From positions 124,655 through 188,654 of the forward strand of contig NZ_JAGGPM010000017.1 of NCBI RefSeq assembly GCF_018613835.1: a stretch of DNA of 64,000 bases, read 5' to 3'. The notes under the pieces are model-generated. The model searched no databases. It saw only the letters and a program-made list of their open reading frames with translations, and was not told the origin of the DNA. The first letter of the stretch is position 1. The number at the start of each line of letters is the position of its first letter. A program made the translations under genes and the position numbers. Origin of the DNA: Arthrobacter sp. ISL-5 (GTDB lineage Bacteria > Actinomycetota > Actinomycetes > Actinomycetales > Micrococcaceae). Of the stretch, positions 55,339-64,000 are shown in pieces.

Positions 55339-56559
55339 TCAGGCTCCTTCGGCGGGGGAATCGGTCAGGGGATTGGTCAGCTGGATGGTGGAGCTTTTCG
55401 CTGCGGAACTTTCCTCCACGGCCGCGAGGATGCGCTGGACCGCCAGGCCGTCATCGAACGACGGCGACGGCGCGGTTCCGTTGCCGATGGCGGTCAGGAA
55501 GTCCCGGATCTCGTGGGTGAAGGTGTGCTCCCAGCCGATGATATGGCCCTGGGGCCACCAAGCGTCCAGGTAGGGGTGCTCGGGTTCGTTGACCAGGATG
55601 CGGCGGAAGCCCTGCTCCCGCACCGGAAGGGTGGCGTCCAGGAAGCCGAGCTCGTTCAGGGCCTCGAGGTCGAAGAGCAGGGAGCCTTTGTCGCCGTAGA
55701 CCTCGAGCCTGAGCGAATTCTTTTGCCCGGTGGCCACCCGCGACACCTCGACCGAGGCGACCGCCCCGGAGGCGAGGGACAGCGTGGCCCAGGCGGCGTC
55801 GTCGACCGTCACGTCCTCCGGGCCGTCCGCTCCCGGGCGGCTCGTGACGAAGGTGCGCAGGCGCCCGGACACTTCGGTGACGGCGTCGCCGAGGAGGAAC
55901 AGGACCTGGTCGATGGCGTGGGAGGCGATGTCGCCCAGGGCGCCGGAGCCGGCCGTTTCCTTTCGCAGCCGCCAGGTCATCGGGGCGTGGTCGTCCGCAA
56001 GCCAGTCCTGCAGGTAGGCGGCGCGGACGTGGCGGACGGTTCCGAGCCGGCCTTCCGCGATCAGCTCTTTGGCCAGCGCGAGGGCCGGGACCCGGCGGTA
56101 GTTGAACCCGATCATCGACTGCACCCCGCGTTCCCGGGCGTCACGGGCGGCGGAGGTCATGGCCTCGGCCTCGGCCAGGGTGTTGGCCAGCGGCTTTTCC
56201 ACGAGGACGTGCTTGCCCGCTTCCAAAGCGGCGATGGCGATCTCGGCGTGCATCCAGCCAGGGGCGCAGATGTCCACGACGTCGATATCGTCGCGCGCGA
56301 TTACCGCCCGCCAGTCGGTGGCGGACTCGGCCCAGCCGTACTTCGCCGCGGCGGCAGAGACCTTGTCCGCGTCACGGCCCACCAGGACCTTCTGTTCGAA
56401 GGCCGGGACGTCGAAGAAGCTGGCGACGTTCCGCCACGCGTTGGAGTGGGCCTTGCCCATGAACGCGTAACCGATCATCGCTACGCCCAGCGGACGGACG
56501 GACGCTGCGTCCGCAGGCGCGTCATCGCCCTGCCGCCGCGCGGATTCTGGAGTGGACAT
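55339..56559 (-). CDS. Gfo/Idh/MocA-family oxidoreductase, first of two
   Basis: A 406-residue NAD(P)-dependent sugar dehydrogenase. About 25 extra residues precede the Rossmann start GVAMIGYAFMGKAHSNAW; EKPLANTLAEAEAM holds the conserved catalytic Lys (EKP). C-terminal alpha/beta domain has GDIASHAIDQVLFLLGD. It likely oxidises a sugar hydroxyl, for example C-3 of a glucoside. Divergent from the ROK gene across a 129-nt region with the shared operator. Coupled to the isomerase-like gene downstream. Confidence 0.9.
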   Translation of the reverse strand: MSTPESARRQGDDAPADAASVRPLGVAMIGYAFMGKAHSNAWRNVASFFDVPAFEQKVLVGRDADKVSAAAAKYGWAESATDWRAVIARDDIDVVDICAPGWMHAEIAIAALEAGKHVLVEKPLANTLAEAEAMTSAARDARERGVQSMIGFNYRRVPALALAKELIAEGRLGTVRHVRAAYLQDWLADDHAPMTWRLRKETAGSGALGDIASHAIDQVLFLLGDAVTEVSGRLRTFVTSRPGADGPEDVTVDDAAWATLSLASGAVASVEVSRVATGQKNSLRLEVYGDKGSLLFDLEALNELGFLDATLPVREQGFRRILVNEPEHPYLDAWWPQGHIIGWEHTFTHEIRDFLTAIGNGTAPSPSFDDGLAVQRILAAVEESSAAKSSTIQLTNPLTDSPAEGA

Positions 56560-56604
56560 GTTGGTTCCTCAGGGACGGCTGCTGTTTCAATCGAACCTAC
56601 GGCG

Positions 56605-56630
56605 ACTTTTGTCGATAGTCAATCAAAAGT
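56605..56630. promoter_or_regulatory. Operator CTTTTG-N12-CAAAAG, site 1
   Basis: ACTTTTG (56605-56611) and CAAAAGT (56624-56630) form an inverted repeat with a 12-nt spacer in the intergenic region of the ROK gene and the divergent dehydrogenase gene. The same half-sites with the same spacing occur at 58153-58178 before the ABC transporter genes. Confidence 0.7.
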
Positions 56631-56688
56631 TATGAAAAGGCATGCGCTAAGCCCCTGGGTTCCGCGGATCGTGTGCTATTCCTTAACC

Positions 56689-57903
56689 ATGGAGACGACT
56701 TTCGAGCGGCAGGAACGGCCCGTCGACGCGGGCTTCCTGGCCCGCGCCGGTGATCTTTTTCAGCTGCTCCGCGACGGCAGGCCCCGGACGCGGGCCGAAC
56801 TGGCCGAGCAGACGGGCCTGGCACGGACCACTGTTGCCGCGCGGATCGATGCCCTGACCGCCCTTGGGCTGGTGGGTCCTGCCGGCGAGGCCGCCTCCTC
56901 CGGCGGCAGGCCGCCGTCGAAATTTGCCTTCAACGCCAAGGTCCGGCTGGTCCTGGCCGCCGACGTCGGCGCCAGCCATGCTGCGATCGCCCTGACTGAT
57001 CTCAACGGCAGCGTCCTAGCCCGGCACTCCGAACCGCTGGACGTGGCGCGGGGGCCTGAGACGGTGCTGGACTGGGTACTCCACAGCGGCCGGGAACTCC
57101 TGGCGCAGATAGGACGTACCGAGGCTGACATCGCCGGTATCGGCATTGGCCTCCCCGGGCCCGTGGAACACGGCAGCGGCAGGCCCGTGAAGCCTCCGAT
57201 CATGCCAGGCTGGGACGGGTTCGACGTCGTGGGTTACATCCGTAAGGAGATCGATGCTGAAGTCCTAGTGGACAACGACGTCAACATCATGGCGCTGGGG
57301 GAACGGCACGCCCATTGGGGCGAGTATGCCGACGTCCTCTTCATCAAGCTGGCCACCGGCGTGGGAGCGGGCATCATCAGCAGCGGCGAACTTCAGCGCG
57401 GCGCGGACGGCACGTCCGGCGACCTCGGCCACGTCCGGGTGCCGGGCGGCGAAGGCGTGCTGTGCCGGTGCGGGAACACGGGATGCCTGGAAGCACTTGC
57501 CTCCGGCCCTGCACTGGCCCGGAAACTGCAAAGCCTGGGGATCGACGCCAGCTCGGGGGCTGATGTTGTGGACCTGGCTGCCCAGGGGAACGTGCATGCC
57601 ATCCACGCCCTGCGGCAGGCCGGCCGCGACGTCGGCGAAGTCCTCGCCATCTGCGTCAACATGCTTAACCCGTCCGTGATTGTGGTGGGCGGAAGCCTGT
57701 CCCGGGCCGGCGACCAGCTGCTGGCCGGGATCCGGGAGGCTGTCTACGGGCGGTCCCTGCCGCTTGCGACGGCCCGGCTGCGGATCGAGCAGTCGCGCGC
57801 CAAGACGGACGCCGCCATCCTCGGCGCCAGCCGCATGGTCATCGAGCACGTGCTGTCGCCGGCCGTCGTCGAATCCGCCGTGGCGGCCGCAGCCCGCCCG
57901 TAG
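56689..57903 (+). CDS. ROK-family transcriptional regulator
   Basis: A 404-residue regulator. The N-terminal winged helix is LFQLLRDGRPRTRAELAEQTGLARTTVAARIDAL. The ROK sugar-kinase-like domain has VLAADVGASHAAIALTDL, GIGLPGPVEH, NDVNIMALGER and zinc-binding CRCGNTGCLEALASG. The kinase-type ATP motif is kept. ATG 56689 is natural for the family; TGCTAT 9 nt upstream may be the -10. It probably binds the CTTTTG-N12-CAAAAG sites and responds to the transported sugar or a derivative; this is inferred from position. Confidence 0.9.
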   Translation: METTFERQERPVDAGFLARAGDLFQLLRDGRPRTRAELAEQTGLARTTVAARIDALTALGLVGPAGEAASSGGRPPSKFAFNAKVRLVLAADVGASHAAIALTDLNGSVLARHSEPLDVARGPETVLDWVLHSGRELLAQIGRTEADIAGIGIGLPGPVEHGSGRPVKPPIMPGWDGFDVVGYIRKEIDAEVLVDNDVNIMALGERHAHWGEYADVLFIKLATGVGAGIISSGELQRGADGTSGDLGHVRVPGGEGVLCRCGNTGCLEALASGPALARKLQSLGIDASSGADVVDLAAQGNVHAIHALRQAGRDVGEVLAICVNMLNPSVIVVGGSLSRAGDQLLAGIREAVYGRSLPLATARLRIEQSRAKTDAAILGASRMVIEHVLSPAVVESAVAAAARP

Positions 57904-58279
57904 CTCCCGCTGCCGGCACGCCCGCGGCCGGGGCGCCACCTGCCGCGGCGCACCGCCGAAACTTCTGCGCTCCCGCTTGCCCGCACGCCCGCGAGAAAGT
58001 CCCCGGTGCTTTTGCCACCTTCCATCCAAAGCGGCGCCCAAGTGCATGTTCAGTGTCAGAAGACAGTTGATAAAAGCCGAAAATCAATGCGCTTAGCTCA
58101 TTGACACGCCCTGAGACGCATGAAAGCTTTACTTACAACCGAGGAATTGCAGGCTTTTGTAAAGCAAAAGTCAAAAGCTTGGCACTGAAAACTTCGTCAC
58201 CACGTCATATCAACGCGGCCGTCCCGGCCACCAGCGAAGGCTGCTGGCGGACCAGGGTAGGCAAATCGAAAGGAAACTC
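57904..58279 (+). promoter_or_regulatory. ABC operon promoter region with operator site 2
   Basis: A 376-nt non-coding region. The first about 110 nt are GC-rich without a clear terminator. TTGACA at 58101-58106 is a good -35. GCTTTTG (58153-58159) and CAAAAGC (58172-58178) form the second copy of the operator, again with a 12-nt spacer; an extra CAAAAG (58165-58170) lies inside. Placed between the -35 region and the gene, it could repress by blocking polymerase. Confidence 0.65.
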
Positions 58280-59575
58280 GTGAAGGCATCCATGCCAGCC
58301 GGACGACGTCGTCTGGCCAAGAGTGTTGTGGCTACCGTGGCCATGGGAGTTCTGCTCGCCGGCTGCGGCGGCAGCCCGGCGGCCACCCCGAATTCCACGG
58401 CTGCCGCCGTCGACCCCAAAAGTGCGGAGGGCGCCAAGGGCGACATCACCATCTGCGGCGGCAAGGACGCCAGCGGGATCCACAAGAACACCACCGCCGC
58501 CTTCCACAAGGCGAACCCGACCATGAACGCCAAGTACGTGGAGATCGGTTCGAGCACGGACCAGCAGCGCACCCAGACTGTGCAGCGCCTGGAAGGCAAG
58601 TCCACGGAATGCGACATCTTCATGATGGACGTCACCTGGGCTCCTGAGTTTGCCGCGCAGAACTGGCTGCTGGACCAGACCCCGGTGATGGAGAAAATCA
58701 AGGATCGCCTGATCCCGTCGACCGCGCAGACCGCCTTGTACGACGGCAAGTACTGGGCCACCCCGTTTTACACCAACGCCGGCCTCATCTACTCCGCCAA
58801 GGGCAAGGTGGCCAAGCCGGCCACGTGGCAGGAGCTCTACGCCGAGGCCGCGAAGGCCCCGGGCAACGGACTTGTGTACCAGGCACAGCAGTATGAGGGC
58901 CTGACCGTCAACTTCCTGGAACTCCTCTACAGCGCAGGCGGCGAGGCAGTGAACGACAAGGGCGAGGTGAAGATCGATTCCCCGGAGACCCGCGAAGTTC
59001 TCCGGTTCATGGCGGACGGCATCAAGAACGGCTCGGCCGACCGCGCGGTCATGACCTACAAGGAAGACGAGACACGGCTGGCATACGAATCCGGCAACTT
59101 CGGGTACGAGCGCAACTGGCCACACGTCTACCGGCTGCTGAACAAGACCAAGCTGGCAGGCAAGTTCGACGTGTCGCCGCTGCCGTCCTTCGACGGCAAG
59201 TCCGCTGCAAGCGGTGTGCTGGGCGGATGGAACTTTGCGATCTCCGCCTTCTCCCAGAACAGCGGAGCCGCACTGGCGTACATCAACTTCGCCACCACTC
59301 CCGAGTGGCAGAAGCACGTGGCCATGGACAACTCACAGGCTCCCGTCAACGAGGCAGCCTACTCCGACCCCGAGGTCCTGAAGGCCATGCCGTTCGCAAA
59401 GGAACTGCTGGCCTCCGTGAAGGGCGCCAAGCCCCGCCCGCAGTCCCCGGTCTACCCGCAGATCTCCCAGGCGATCTACAAGAACGTGCATTCGGTCCTG
59501 TCCGGATCGGCATCTGCCGATGAGGCCACGAAGAAGATGGCCGAGGACATCAAGACCGCACAGGACAGCTTCTAG
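58280..59575 (+). CDS. ABC transporter sugar-binding lipoprotein
   Basis: A 431-residue family 1 solute-binding protein. Signal peptide ends in a lipobox (GVLLAGCGG). The mature protein has ITICGGKDASGIH, FMMDVTWAPEFAAQNWLLD, YWATPFYTNAGLIY and VLGGWNFAISAFS, typical of sugar-binding proteins (ThuE/MalE-like). GTG 58280 has AAAGGA 5 nt upstream. First gene of the operon with two permeases, a dehydrogenase and a ThuA-like protein. Ligand probably a di- or oligosaccharide or glycoside. Confidence 0.93.
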   Translation: MKASMPAGRRRLAKSVVATVAMGVLLAGCGGSPAATPNSTAAAVDPKSAEGAKGDITICGGKDASGIHKNTTAAFHKANPTMNAKYVEIGSSTDQQRTQTVQRLEGKSTECDIFMMDVTWAPEFAAQNWLLDQTPVMEKIKDRLIPSTAQTALYDGKYWATPFYTNAGLIYSAKGKVAKPATWQELYAEAAKAPGNGLVYQAQQYEGLTVNFLELLYSAGGEAVNDKGEVKIDSPETREVLRFMADGIKNGSADRAVMTYKEDETRLAYESGNFGYERNWPHVYRLLNKTKLAGKFDVSPLPSFDGKSAASGVLGGWNFAISAFSQNSGAALAYINFATTPEWQKHVAMDNSQAPVNEAAYSDPEVLKAMPFAKELLASVKGAKPRPQSPVYPQISQAIYKNVHSVLSGSASADEATKKMAEDIKTAQDSF

Positions 59576-59577
59576 CC

Positions 59578-60513
59578 ATGACATCGGCACAGAAGCTGGC
59601 CGAACGGCCGAGGACTTTCGGGTACGACCGTGCGGAACGCCGGCTGGCGGTCCGGATGGTGGCACCCTCGTTGATCCTGATGTTCCTGGTGGCCGCCGTT
59701 CCCATCGGCTACGCCGTCTGGCTGTCGCTTCACCAATACAGCGTGCGGCAGGCGGGGCTGTCACGGTTCGTCGGACTGGACAACTACCTGGACGCGCTCA
59801 GCAGCGGCGCCTGGTGGTCGGCCTTCGGGCAGACGTTCACGTTCGCCGCGGCTTCCGTGTCGTTGGAACTCGTCCTCGGAACGGCCATGGCGCTGCTGCT
59901 GAACATGACGTTCCGGGGACGCGGGCTGCTGCGGACCCTCGTGCTGCTGCCCTACGCGATCCTGACCGTGGTTAGCGCCATCACGTGGCAGACGATGTTC
60001 GAGCCGACCCTGGGCCTCGTCACCACGGTGCTCAGGGGACTGGGCCTGCCGGGCGGCGACATCGTCTGGCTCGGCGAGTCCGGCTACGCCATGGCAGTGA
60101 TCGTGCTGGCGGATGTGTGGAAGACCGCCCCGTTCGTCGCACTGCTGGTGCTCGCCGGCCTCCAGGTGATCCCTGACGAGGTCTACGAGGCAGCCGAGCT
60201 GGACGGGTCCACCAAGTGGACCACATTCATCAACATCACGCTGCCGCTGCTGAAACCGGCGATCGTGCTGGCCGCCATCTTCCGCACCATGGATGCCCTC
60301 AGGGTCTTCGACCTGCCGTTCGTCCTCACGCGCGGCGCCAACGGAACGGAATCGATGTCCATGCTGGCTTACACCGAGTTGCGGGAAAACCGGCTGGTCG
60401 GGGAAGGGTCCGCGCTGTCCATCCTCACGTTCCTGACCGTCATGGCAGTATCCGTCATCTACATCCGGTTCGCCGGCGGGAACATCCGCGCAGCCGCCCA
60501 GGAGAAGCAATGA
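59578..60513 (+). CDS. ABC sugar transporter permease, MalF-like
   Basis: A 311-residue inner-membrane permease with six predicted helices. The EAA loop reads YEAAELDGSTKWTTFINITLPLLKPAI, which contacts the ATPase. ATG 59578 lies 2 nt after the binding-protein stop; its own stop overlaps the next start (ATGA, 60510). No ATPase gene follows, so it probably uses a shared MsiK-type ATPase encoded elsewhere, as is common in actinobacteria. Confidence 0.93.
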   Translation: MTSAQKLAERPRTFGYDRAERRLAVRMVAPSLILMFLVAAVPIGYAVWLSLHQYSVRQAGLSRFVGLDNYLDALSSGAWWSAFGQTFTFAAASVSLELVLGTAMALLLNMTFRGRGLLRTLVLLPYAILTVVSAITWQTMFEPTLGLVTTVLRGLGLPGGDIVWLGESGYAMAVIVLADVWKTAPFVALLVLAGLQVIPDEVYEAAELDGSTKWTTFINITLPLLKPAIVLAAIFRTMDALRVFDLPFVLTRGANGTESMSMLAYTELRENRLVGEGSALSILTFLTVMAVSVIYIRFAGGNIRAAAQEKQ

Positions 60514-61415
60514 GTACGGTCCTCGAAGAACGCCGCGCCGCGGCCAAGGCGGGCCCCCGCCCGCGGCCCACCAGGAAGCCGCTCCGCCGCGGGGAGTCCA
60601 GGCTCCACCCGCTGACCTGGATGTTCGTCCTGGCCGTGATGGCCTTCTCGCTGGTGCCCTTCTACTGGCTCATCAACACTTCCCTCAAGGCGGGGGAGAG
60701 CCTGGGCGCCGGGGAACTGTTCCCCAGCCAGCCCACACTGGACAACTACTTTGTGGTGTTCCGCAACCCGGACTTTTTCCTGGCCCTCCGGAACTCGGTC
60801 ATCATCGCCGTGGTGACCACCGCCGTCGCGCTTGTCTTCGCCTCCTTCGCCGCCTATGCCCTGGCCCGGCTGAAGATGAAGCGGAAGGCTCTGCTCCTGA
60901 CGCTGATCCTCTCGGTCACCACGTTCCCGGCCATCGCCATTGCGGCGCCGATGTTCTCCATCTGGCGGGAAATCGGCCTCTACGACACCCTGATCGGGCT
61001 CATCATCCCCAAACTCACCTTCGCCCTACCCCTGGCGATCTACACGCTGACCTCCTTCTTCCGGGAAATCCCCAAGGAGTTGGAAGAGTCGGCATACATC
61101 GACGGAGCGTCGCCGTTCCTGGCCTTCCGGAAGGTAATCCTCCCCCTGGCCGTTCCGGGGCTTGCCACAACGGCCATCCTGGTGTTCATTTCAGTGTGGA
61201 ATGAATTCCTGCTGGCCGTCACGCTGACGACGTCCCCGGAGTCCCGGCCGGTGCCGGTGGCGATCGCTTTCTTCAACGGCACCAGCGAATACGATCAGCC
61301 GATCGGCGCCATCAGCGCGGCGTCGGTCCTGATTACCATTCCGCTGGTGATCCTGGTGCTTGTCTGCCAGAAACGGATCGTCGCCGGGATGACCGCGGGT
61401 GCCGTCAAGGGCTGA
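60510..61415 (+). CDS. ABC sugar transporter permease, MalG-like
   Basis: A 301-residue permease. About 35 basic cytoplasmic residues (RPRPTRKPLRRGE) precede helix 1; the EAA loop is LEESAYIDGASPFLAFRKVILPLAVPGL. It starts inside the previous stop codon. With the MalF-like partner it forms the membrane channel of the sugar importer. Confidence 0.93.
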   Translation: MSTVLEERRAAAKAGPRPRPTRKPLRRGESRLHPLTWMFVLAVMAFSLVPFYWLINTSLKAGESLGAGELFPSQPTLDNYFVVFRNPDFFLALRNSVIIAVVTTAVALVFASFAAYALARLKMKRKALLLTLILSVTTFPAIAIAAPMFSIWREIGLYDTLIGLIIPKLTFALPLAIYTLTSFFREIPKELEESAYIDGASPFLAFRKVILPLAVPGLATTAILVFISVWNEFLLAVTLTTSPESRPVPVAIAFFNGTSEYDQPIGAISAASVLITIPLVILVLVCQKRIVAGMTAGAVKG

Positions 61416-61468
61416 CGCGGCCCTCATCAACCAAAGCTCAACAACCCAAAAAAGCAAAGGAATTTCCA

Positions 61469-62569
61469 GTGAGCAAGCAGCAGGCACAGCCCGCACCCCT
61501 GAAGATCGGGGTTGTAGGCATCGGATGGGCCGGTCAACAGCACATCAAGGCCTACAAGGATATTGAGGGCGTGGAACTCGTCGCCGTTGCCGCCATGGAG
61601 GCGGACCTCCTGAGCAGCCTCAAGGCCGAATACGGCATCCCCCACACGTTTGCCCGCTGGGAGGACCTGATCGAGTTGGAAGGACTCGATGCCGTCAGCG
61701 TCGCGGTGCCCACGTTCCTGCACGCGCCGATCGCCGTCGCGGCGCTCGAGCGCGGTCTGCACGTCCTGAGCGAAAAGCCGCTGGCCCGCAACGGCGAAGA
61801 GGGCCGGAAGATGGTCGAGGCCGCGCGCAAGGCAGGCCGCGTCCTGGACGTTGCCTTCAACCACCGCCGCCGGGGCGACATCCAGAAACTTAAAGGCATC
61901 ATCGACGACGGCGAACTCGGCCGTCCGTACTACGCCAAGGCATCCTGGCTCCGCCGCCAGGGCATCCCCATGCTGGGAAGCTGGTTCACGAACCCCGAAC
62001 TGGCAGGCGGCGGACCGCTGGCGGACATCGGCGTGCACGTCCTGGACTACTCGCTGCACCTCCTCGGCGAACCGAAGGTCCTTTCCGTCTCGGCCTCCAC
62101 CCACTCCGAGCTGGGCCCCCGCGGCCTCGGCGGCAACGCCCGGTACACCGCCATGAAATCGACCCACAAGTTCGAAGTTGAAGATTTCGCGTCGGCGTTC
62201 ATCCGCCTGGAGGGCGGCGGCACGCTGATCCTCGAGGCCGGCTGGGCGGCGTACAGGGAAGAAGACGACCTGATGGACTTCACCGTTTACGGAACCGACG
62301 GCGGCGCCGAACTGCGCGCCGTCGGCGCTTCCAACGCCCCCGTTGCGGACCTCCGCATCTTCAAGGAGAAGGACGGCGAAAACGCGGACTACGAAGTGGT
62401 GGCCGAACCCGGCCGCGCGCACCAGGCCGTCGTGGAAGACTTTGTTGACGCCGTCCGCGGGGGTGAGACTGTGTGGGGCGCCCACGACGGCTCCGTGGCA
62501 CTGAGCCGCGCACTGGTGCTCGATGCCTGCTACAAGTCCGCCGTAGAACAGCGCGAAGTGAGGCTCTGA
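61469..62569 (+). CDS. Gfo/Idh/MocA-family oxidoreductase, ThuB-like
   Basis: A 366-residue dehydrogenase: [21 protein letters not shown] (Rossmann), [17 protein letters not shown] (catalytic Lys), [38 protein letters not shown] (active-site Asp/His). Its place between transport genes and a ThuA-like gene matches ThuB, which with ThuA oxidises trehalose and related disaccharides at C-3 in rhizobia. GTG 61469 has AGGAA upstream. Only distantly similar to the dehydrogenase at 55339, so the two may act on different substrates or in opposite directions. Confidence 0.9.
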   Translation: MSKQQAQPAPLKIGVVGIGWAGQQHIKAYKDIEGVELVAVAAMEADLLSSLKAEYGIPHTFARWEDLIELEGLDAVSVAVPTFLHAPIAVAALERGLHVLSEKPLARNGEEGRKMVEAARKAGRVLDVAFNHRRRGDIQKLKGIIDDGELGRPYYAKASWLRRQGIPMLGSWFTNPELAGGGPLADIGVHVLDYSLHLLGEPKVLSVSASTHSELGPRGLGGNARYTAMKSTHKFEVEDFASAFIRLEGGGTLILEAGWAAYREEDDLMDFTVYGTDGGAELRAVGASNAPVADLRIFKEKDGENADYEVVAEPGRAHQAVVEDFVDAVRGGETVWGAHDGSVALSRALVLDACYKSAVEQREVRL

Positions 62570-62570
62570 C

Positions 62571-63314
62571 ATGACTGACAAACTCAACATCCTGGTGTGG
62601 AACGAAGGCGTCCATGAGGCCCGCAACCAGCCGGAGACCATGGGGGAGATGTACCCCAAGGGCATTCACGGAGCCATCGCCGACGGGCTGAAGGGCTTCT
62701 ACCCGGATTCCGGCATCACCACGGCCACGCTGGCGGACCCCGAGCACGGGCTGTCGGAGGAAACCCTGGCCGCGACGGATGTCCTGCTGTGGTGGGGGCA
62801 CGTGGCCCACGCCGAGGTCAGCGACGAAGTGGTCGAGCGTGTGGAGCGGCACGTGCTGGGCGGCATGGGGCTGATCGTCCTTCACTCAGGGCACTTCGCC
62901 AAGATTTTCACCAAGCTCCTGGGCACCACCTGCTCGCTCAAGTGGCGCAACGACGGCGAACGCGAACTGGTGTGGACGGTCAAGCCCTCGCACCCGATCG
63001 CCGCCGGCGTGGAAAGCCCCATCGTGATCCCCAAGCAGGAGATGTATGGGGAGCTCTTCGACATCCCCGAACCTGACGACCTCATCTTCATCAGCTCCTT
63101 TGAAGGCGGCGAAGTTTTCCGCTCGGGTGTCACGTTCTCCCGCGGCAAGGGCCGGATCTTCTACTTCAGCCCGGGCGACCAGGAGTATCCCGTCTACCAC
63201 CAGCCCCAGATCCAACAGGTTATCGCCAACGGCGTCGGCTGGGTGGCACAGCCCAAGCAGTTCCGGGAGGCGCCCGGCGTGGCCAACGCCCAGCGGGACT
63301 GGTACCTGGCCTGA
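62571..63314 (+). CDS. ThuA-like protein
   Basis: A 247-residue protein of the ThuA (class I amidotransferase-like fold) family: [15 protein letters not shown]-type start, [76 protein letters not shown]. The family acts with ThuB in trehalose or glycoside oxidation. ATG is 1 nt after the ThuB-like stop. Last gene of the operon before a strong terminator. Confidence 0.9.
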   Translation: MTDKLNILVWNEGVHEARNQPETMGEMYPKGIHGAIADGLKGFYPDSGITTATLADPEHGLSEETLAATDVLLWWGHVAHAEVSDEVVERVERHVLGGMGLIVLHSGHFAKIFTKLLGTTCSLKWRNDGERELVWTVKPSHPIAAGVESPIVIPKQEMYGELFDIPEPDDLIFISSFEGGEVFRSGVTFSRGKGRIFYFSPGDQEYPVYHQPQIQQVIANGVGWVAQPKQFREAPGVANAQRDWYLA

Positions 63315-63356
63315 GCGTGCCGCGTAACTGAATGCTGCGTAACTGAATAGCGTTTC

Positions 63357-63401
63357 CGGCGGGCAGGAGTGCAGCGATGCGCTCCTGCCCGCCGACTTTT
63401 T
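63357..63401 (+). terminator. Terminator of the sugar operon
   Basis: GGCGGGCAGGAG (63358-63369) pairs with CTCCTGCCCGCC (63382-63393), then GAC and TTTTT. Two 12-nt direct repeats GCGTAACTGAAT (63322, 63337) precede it. Confidence 0.9.
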
Positions 63402-63437
63402 CCATCGATTTGGCCGCGGCGTGATAGCAATGAAGTG

Positions 63438-63485
63438 ATGAGCCACGTAACCGTGCAACCGCCCGCCGCCCCGGCCGCCGTATGA
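63438..63485 (+). CDS. Putative 15-residue upstream peptide overlapping the MFS start
   Basis: ATG 63438 with GAAG just upstream opens 15 codons (MSHVTVQPPAAPAAV) whose TGA overlaps the ATG of the transporter gene (ATGA, 63482-63485). It may be a leader peptide that couples translation. Its Pro-rich content could cause ribosome pausing. Alternative: a chance ORF. Confidence 0.35.
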   Translation: MSHVTVQPPAAPAAV

Positions 63486-64000
63486 AGGGCCGCCCGGACT
63501 CCAGGGTCCCTGGCAGCTGGATTCTGCTCGCCTGCATCGGCCTGATCGCCCTGAACATGCGGGGTCCGTTCGTGGCGGTAGCTCCCGTGGCGGGGGCCAT
63601 GCAGCAGGACCTGGGGTTTTCGCCGGTGGAGCTGGGCCTGCTGACGGGAATTCCGGTGCTGTGCTTCTCCCTGGCCGCGCCCCTCGCCTCACTCGCCGGC
63701 CGCCGGCTGGGAGCGGAAGTGGCCATCACTCTGACCCTCCTGGGCGTCCTTGCCGGCGTCGTGGTCCGGTCCGCCGGGGGCGGCGCGCTGGTGATGATCG
63801 GCACGGTCATCCTGGGCCTGGCCATCACCATCGGAAACATCGCCGTGCCGCTGATCATCCGCCGGGACTTTTCCCCGCGCCGCCAGGGCACCGCGATGGG
63901 CATGTATACGGCTGCCCTGAATATCGGCTCGTTCGTCACGTCCGTGGTCACCGCACCCCTGGCCGAGGTTGCCGGCTGGCGTCCCGCCCTCGCGGCCAGC
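63482..64000 (+). CDS. MFS transporter, CynX/NimT-like, N-terminal part
   Basis: The first 173 residues of a membrane transporter; the rest lies beyond the window. At least five hydrophobic helices are visible: ILLACIGLIALNM, FVAVAPVAGAM, LGLLTGIPVLCFSLAAPLASLAGRRLG, ITLTLLGVLAGVVV, and MGMYTAALNIGSFVTSVVTAPLA. RGPFVAVAPV and the overall order resemble the CynX/NimT group. No good Shine-Dalgarno for ATG 63482; translation may depend on the overlapping upstream ORF. Confidence 0.85.
   Translation, partial: MKGRPDSRVPGSWILLACIGLIALNMRGPFVAVAPVAGAMQQDLGFSPVELGLLTGIPVLCFSLAAPLASLAGRRLGAEVAITLTLLGVLAGVVVRSAGGGALVMIGTVILGLAITIGNIAVPLIIRRDFSPRRQGTAMGMYTAALNIGSFVTSVVTAPLAEVAGWRPALAAS

Noticed and set aside
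63322-63348. Two GCGTAACTGAAT repeats as another ECF promoter pair
   Set aside because: They contain CGTAAC but lack a CGATTA box at the right distance and sit between a gene end and its terminator.

Overview
The window comes from a high-GC actinobacterium of the Micrococcaceae, most like Arthrobacter or Pseudarthrobacter. This rests on gene content, not a database match. It carries DUF3151 downstream of class II aldolase, purS-purQ-purL, a small SRP RNA just upstream of dnaX, SSI-type inhibitor domains, many GTG/TTG starts, and several genes whose start codon lies 6-7 nt after a TANNNT -10 box (probable leaderless mRNAs). Most of it is ordinary chromosome. There is no prophage, IS element or CRISPR array.

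Layout. 1-4345: end of a TrmH-type methyltransferase, fba, a DUF3151 gene, a UDG-like protein and purA. 4400-6775: an ECF sigma factor with an overlapping membrane protein, preceded by a VPATPAVPA-repeat secreted protein. A homologous element (promoter-like boxes plus a hairpin sharing a 13-nt loop motif) occurs as the 5' UTR of the secreted-protein gene and again downstream of the sigma operon as a stand-alone terminator-ended unit. 6843-12863: a minus-strand operon acs-like - sfnG-like - metY - CoA-binding protein behind a SAM-I (S-box) riboswitch, with a second CoA-binding paralogue divergent from it. 12884-16390: small metabolic and hypothetical genes. 16397-17517: a nuclease-like gene flanked by two copies of a long imperfect palindrome. 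17525-20881: purL-purQ-purS.

21120-29610: two paralogous secreted subtilases bracket two SSI-like inhibitor-domain genes, one a lipoprotein and one without a signal peptide. 29659-30827: a MarR regulator with a palindromic operator and two tiny related proteins. 30872-36694: lysC, recR, a very long dnaX and SRP RNA. 36785-41577: a YqfO-like protein, tRNA-Ser(GGA), MpaB-like oxygenase, M23 peptidase, glutathione peroxidase and phosphodiesterase. 41629-45399: Stealth phosphotransferase, HAD phosphatase, a conserved hypothetical and a LytR_C protein. 45491-53084: TetR, a frameshifted GGDEF-EAL protein, DsbA-like protein, GT4 plus amylo-1,6-glucosidase-like pair, and GNAT.

53161-63314: a sugar catabolic locus. 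One arm is LacI, a sugar isomerase/epimerase-fold protein and a Gfo/Idh/MocA dehydrogenase. The other is a ROK regulator, ABC binding protein, two permeases, a second dehydrogenase and a ThuA-like protein. The same operator-like sequence, CTTTTG-N12-CAAAAG, lies in both the ROK/dehydrogenase and ABC promoter regions, which suggests one regulon. Content resembles 3-keto-glycoside (ThuA/ThuB-type) metabolism; no transport ATPase is present. The window ends inside an MFS transporter gene preceded by a 15-codon overlapping upstream ORF.

Best candidates for undescribed biology: the duplicated hairpin element around the ECF sigma operon, the subtilase/SSI neighbourhood, the palindrome-flanked nuclease gene, and the SAM-riboswitch operon with an acyl-CoA synthetase.
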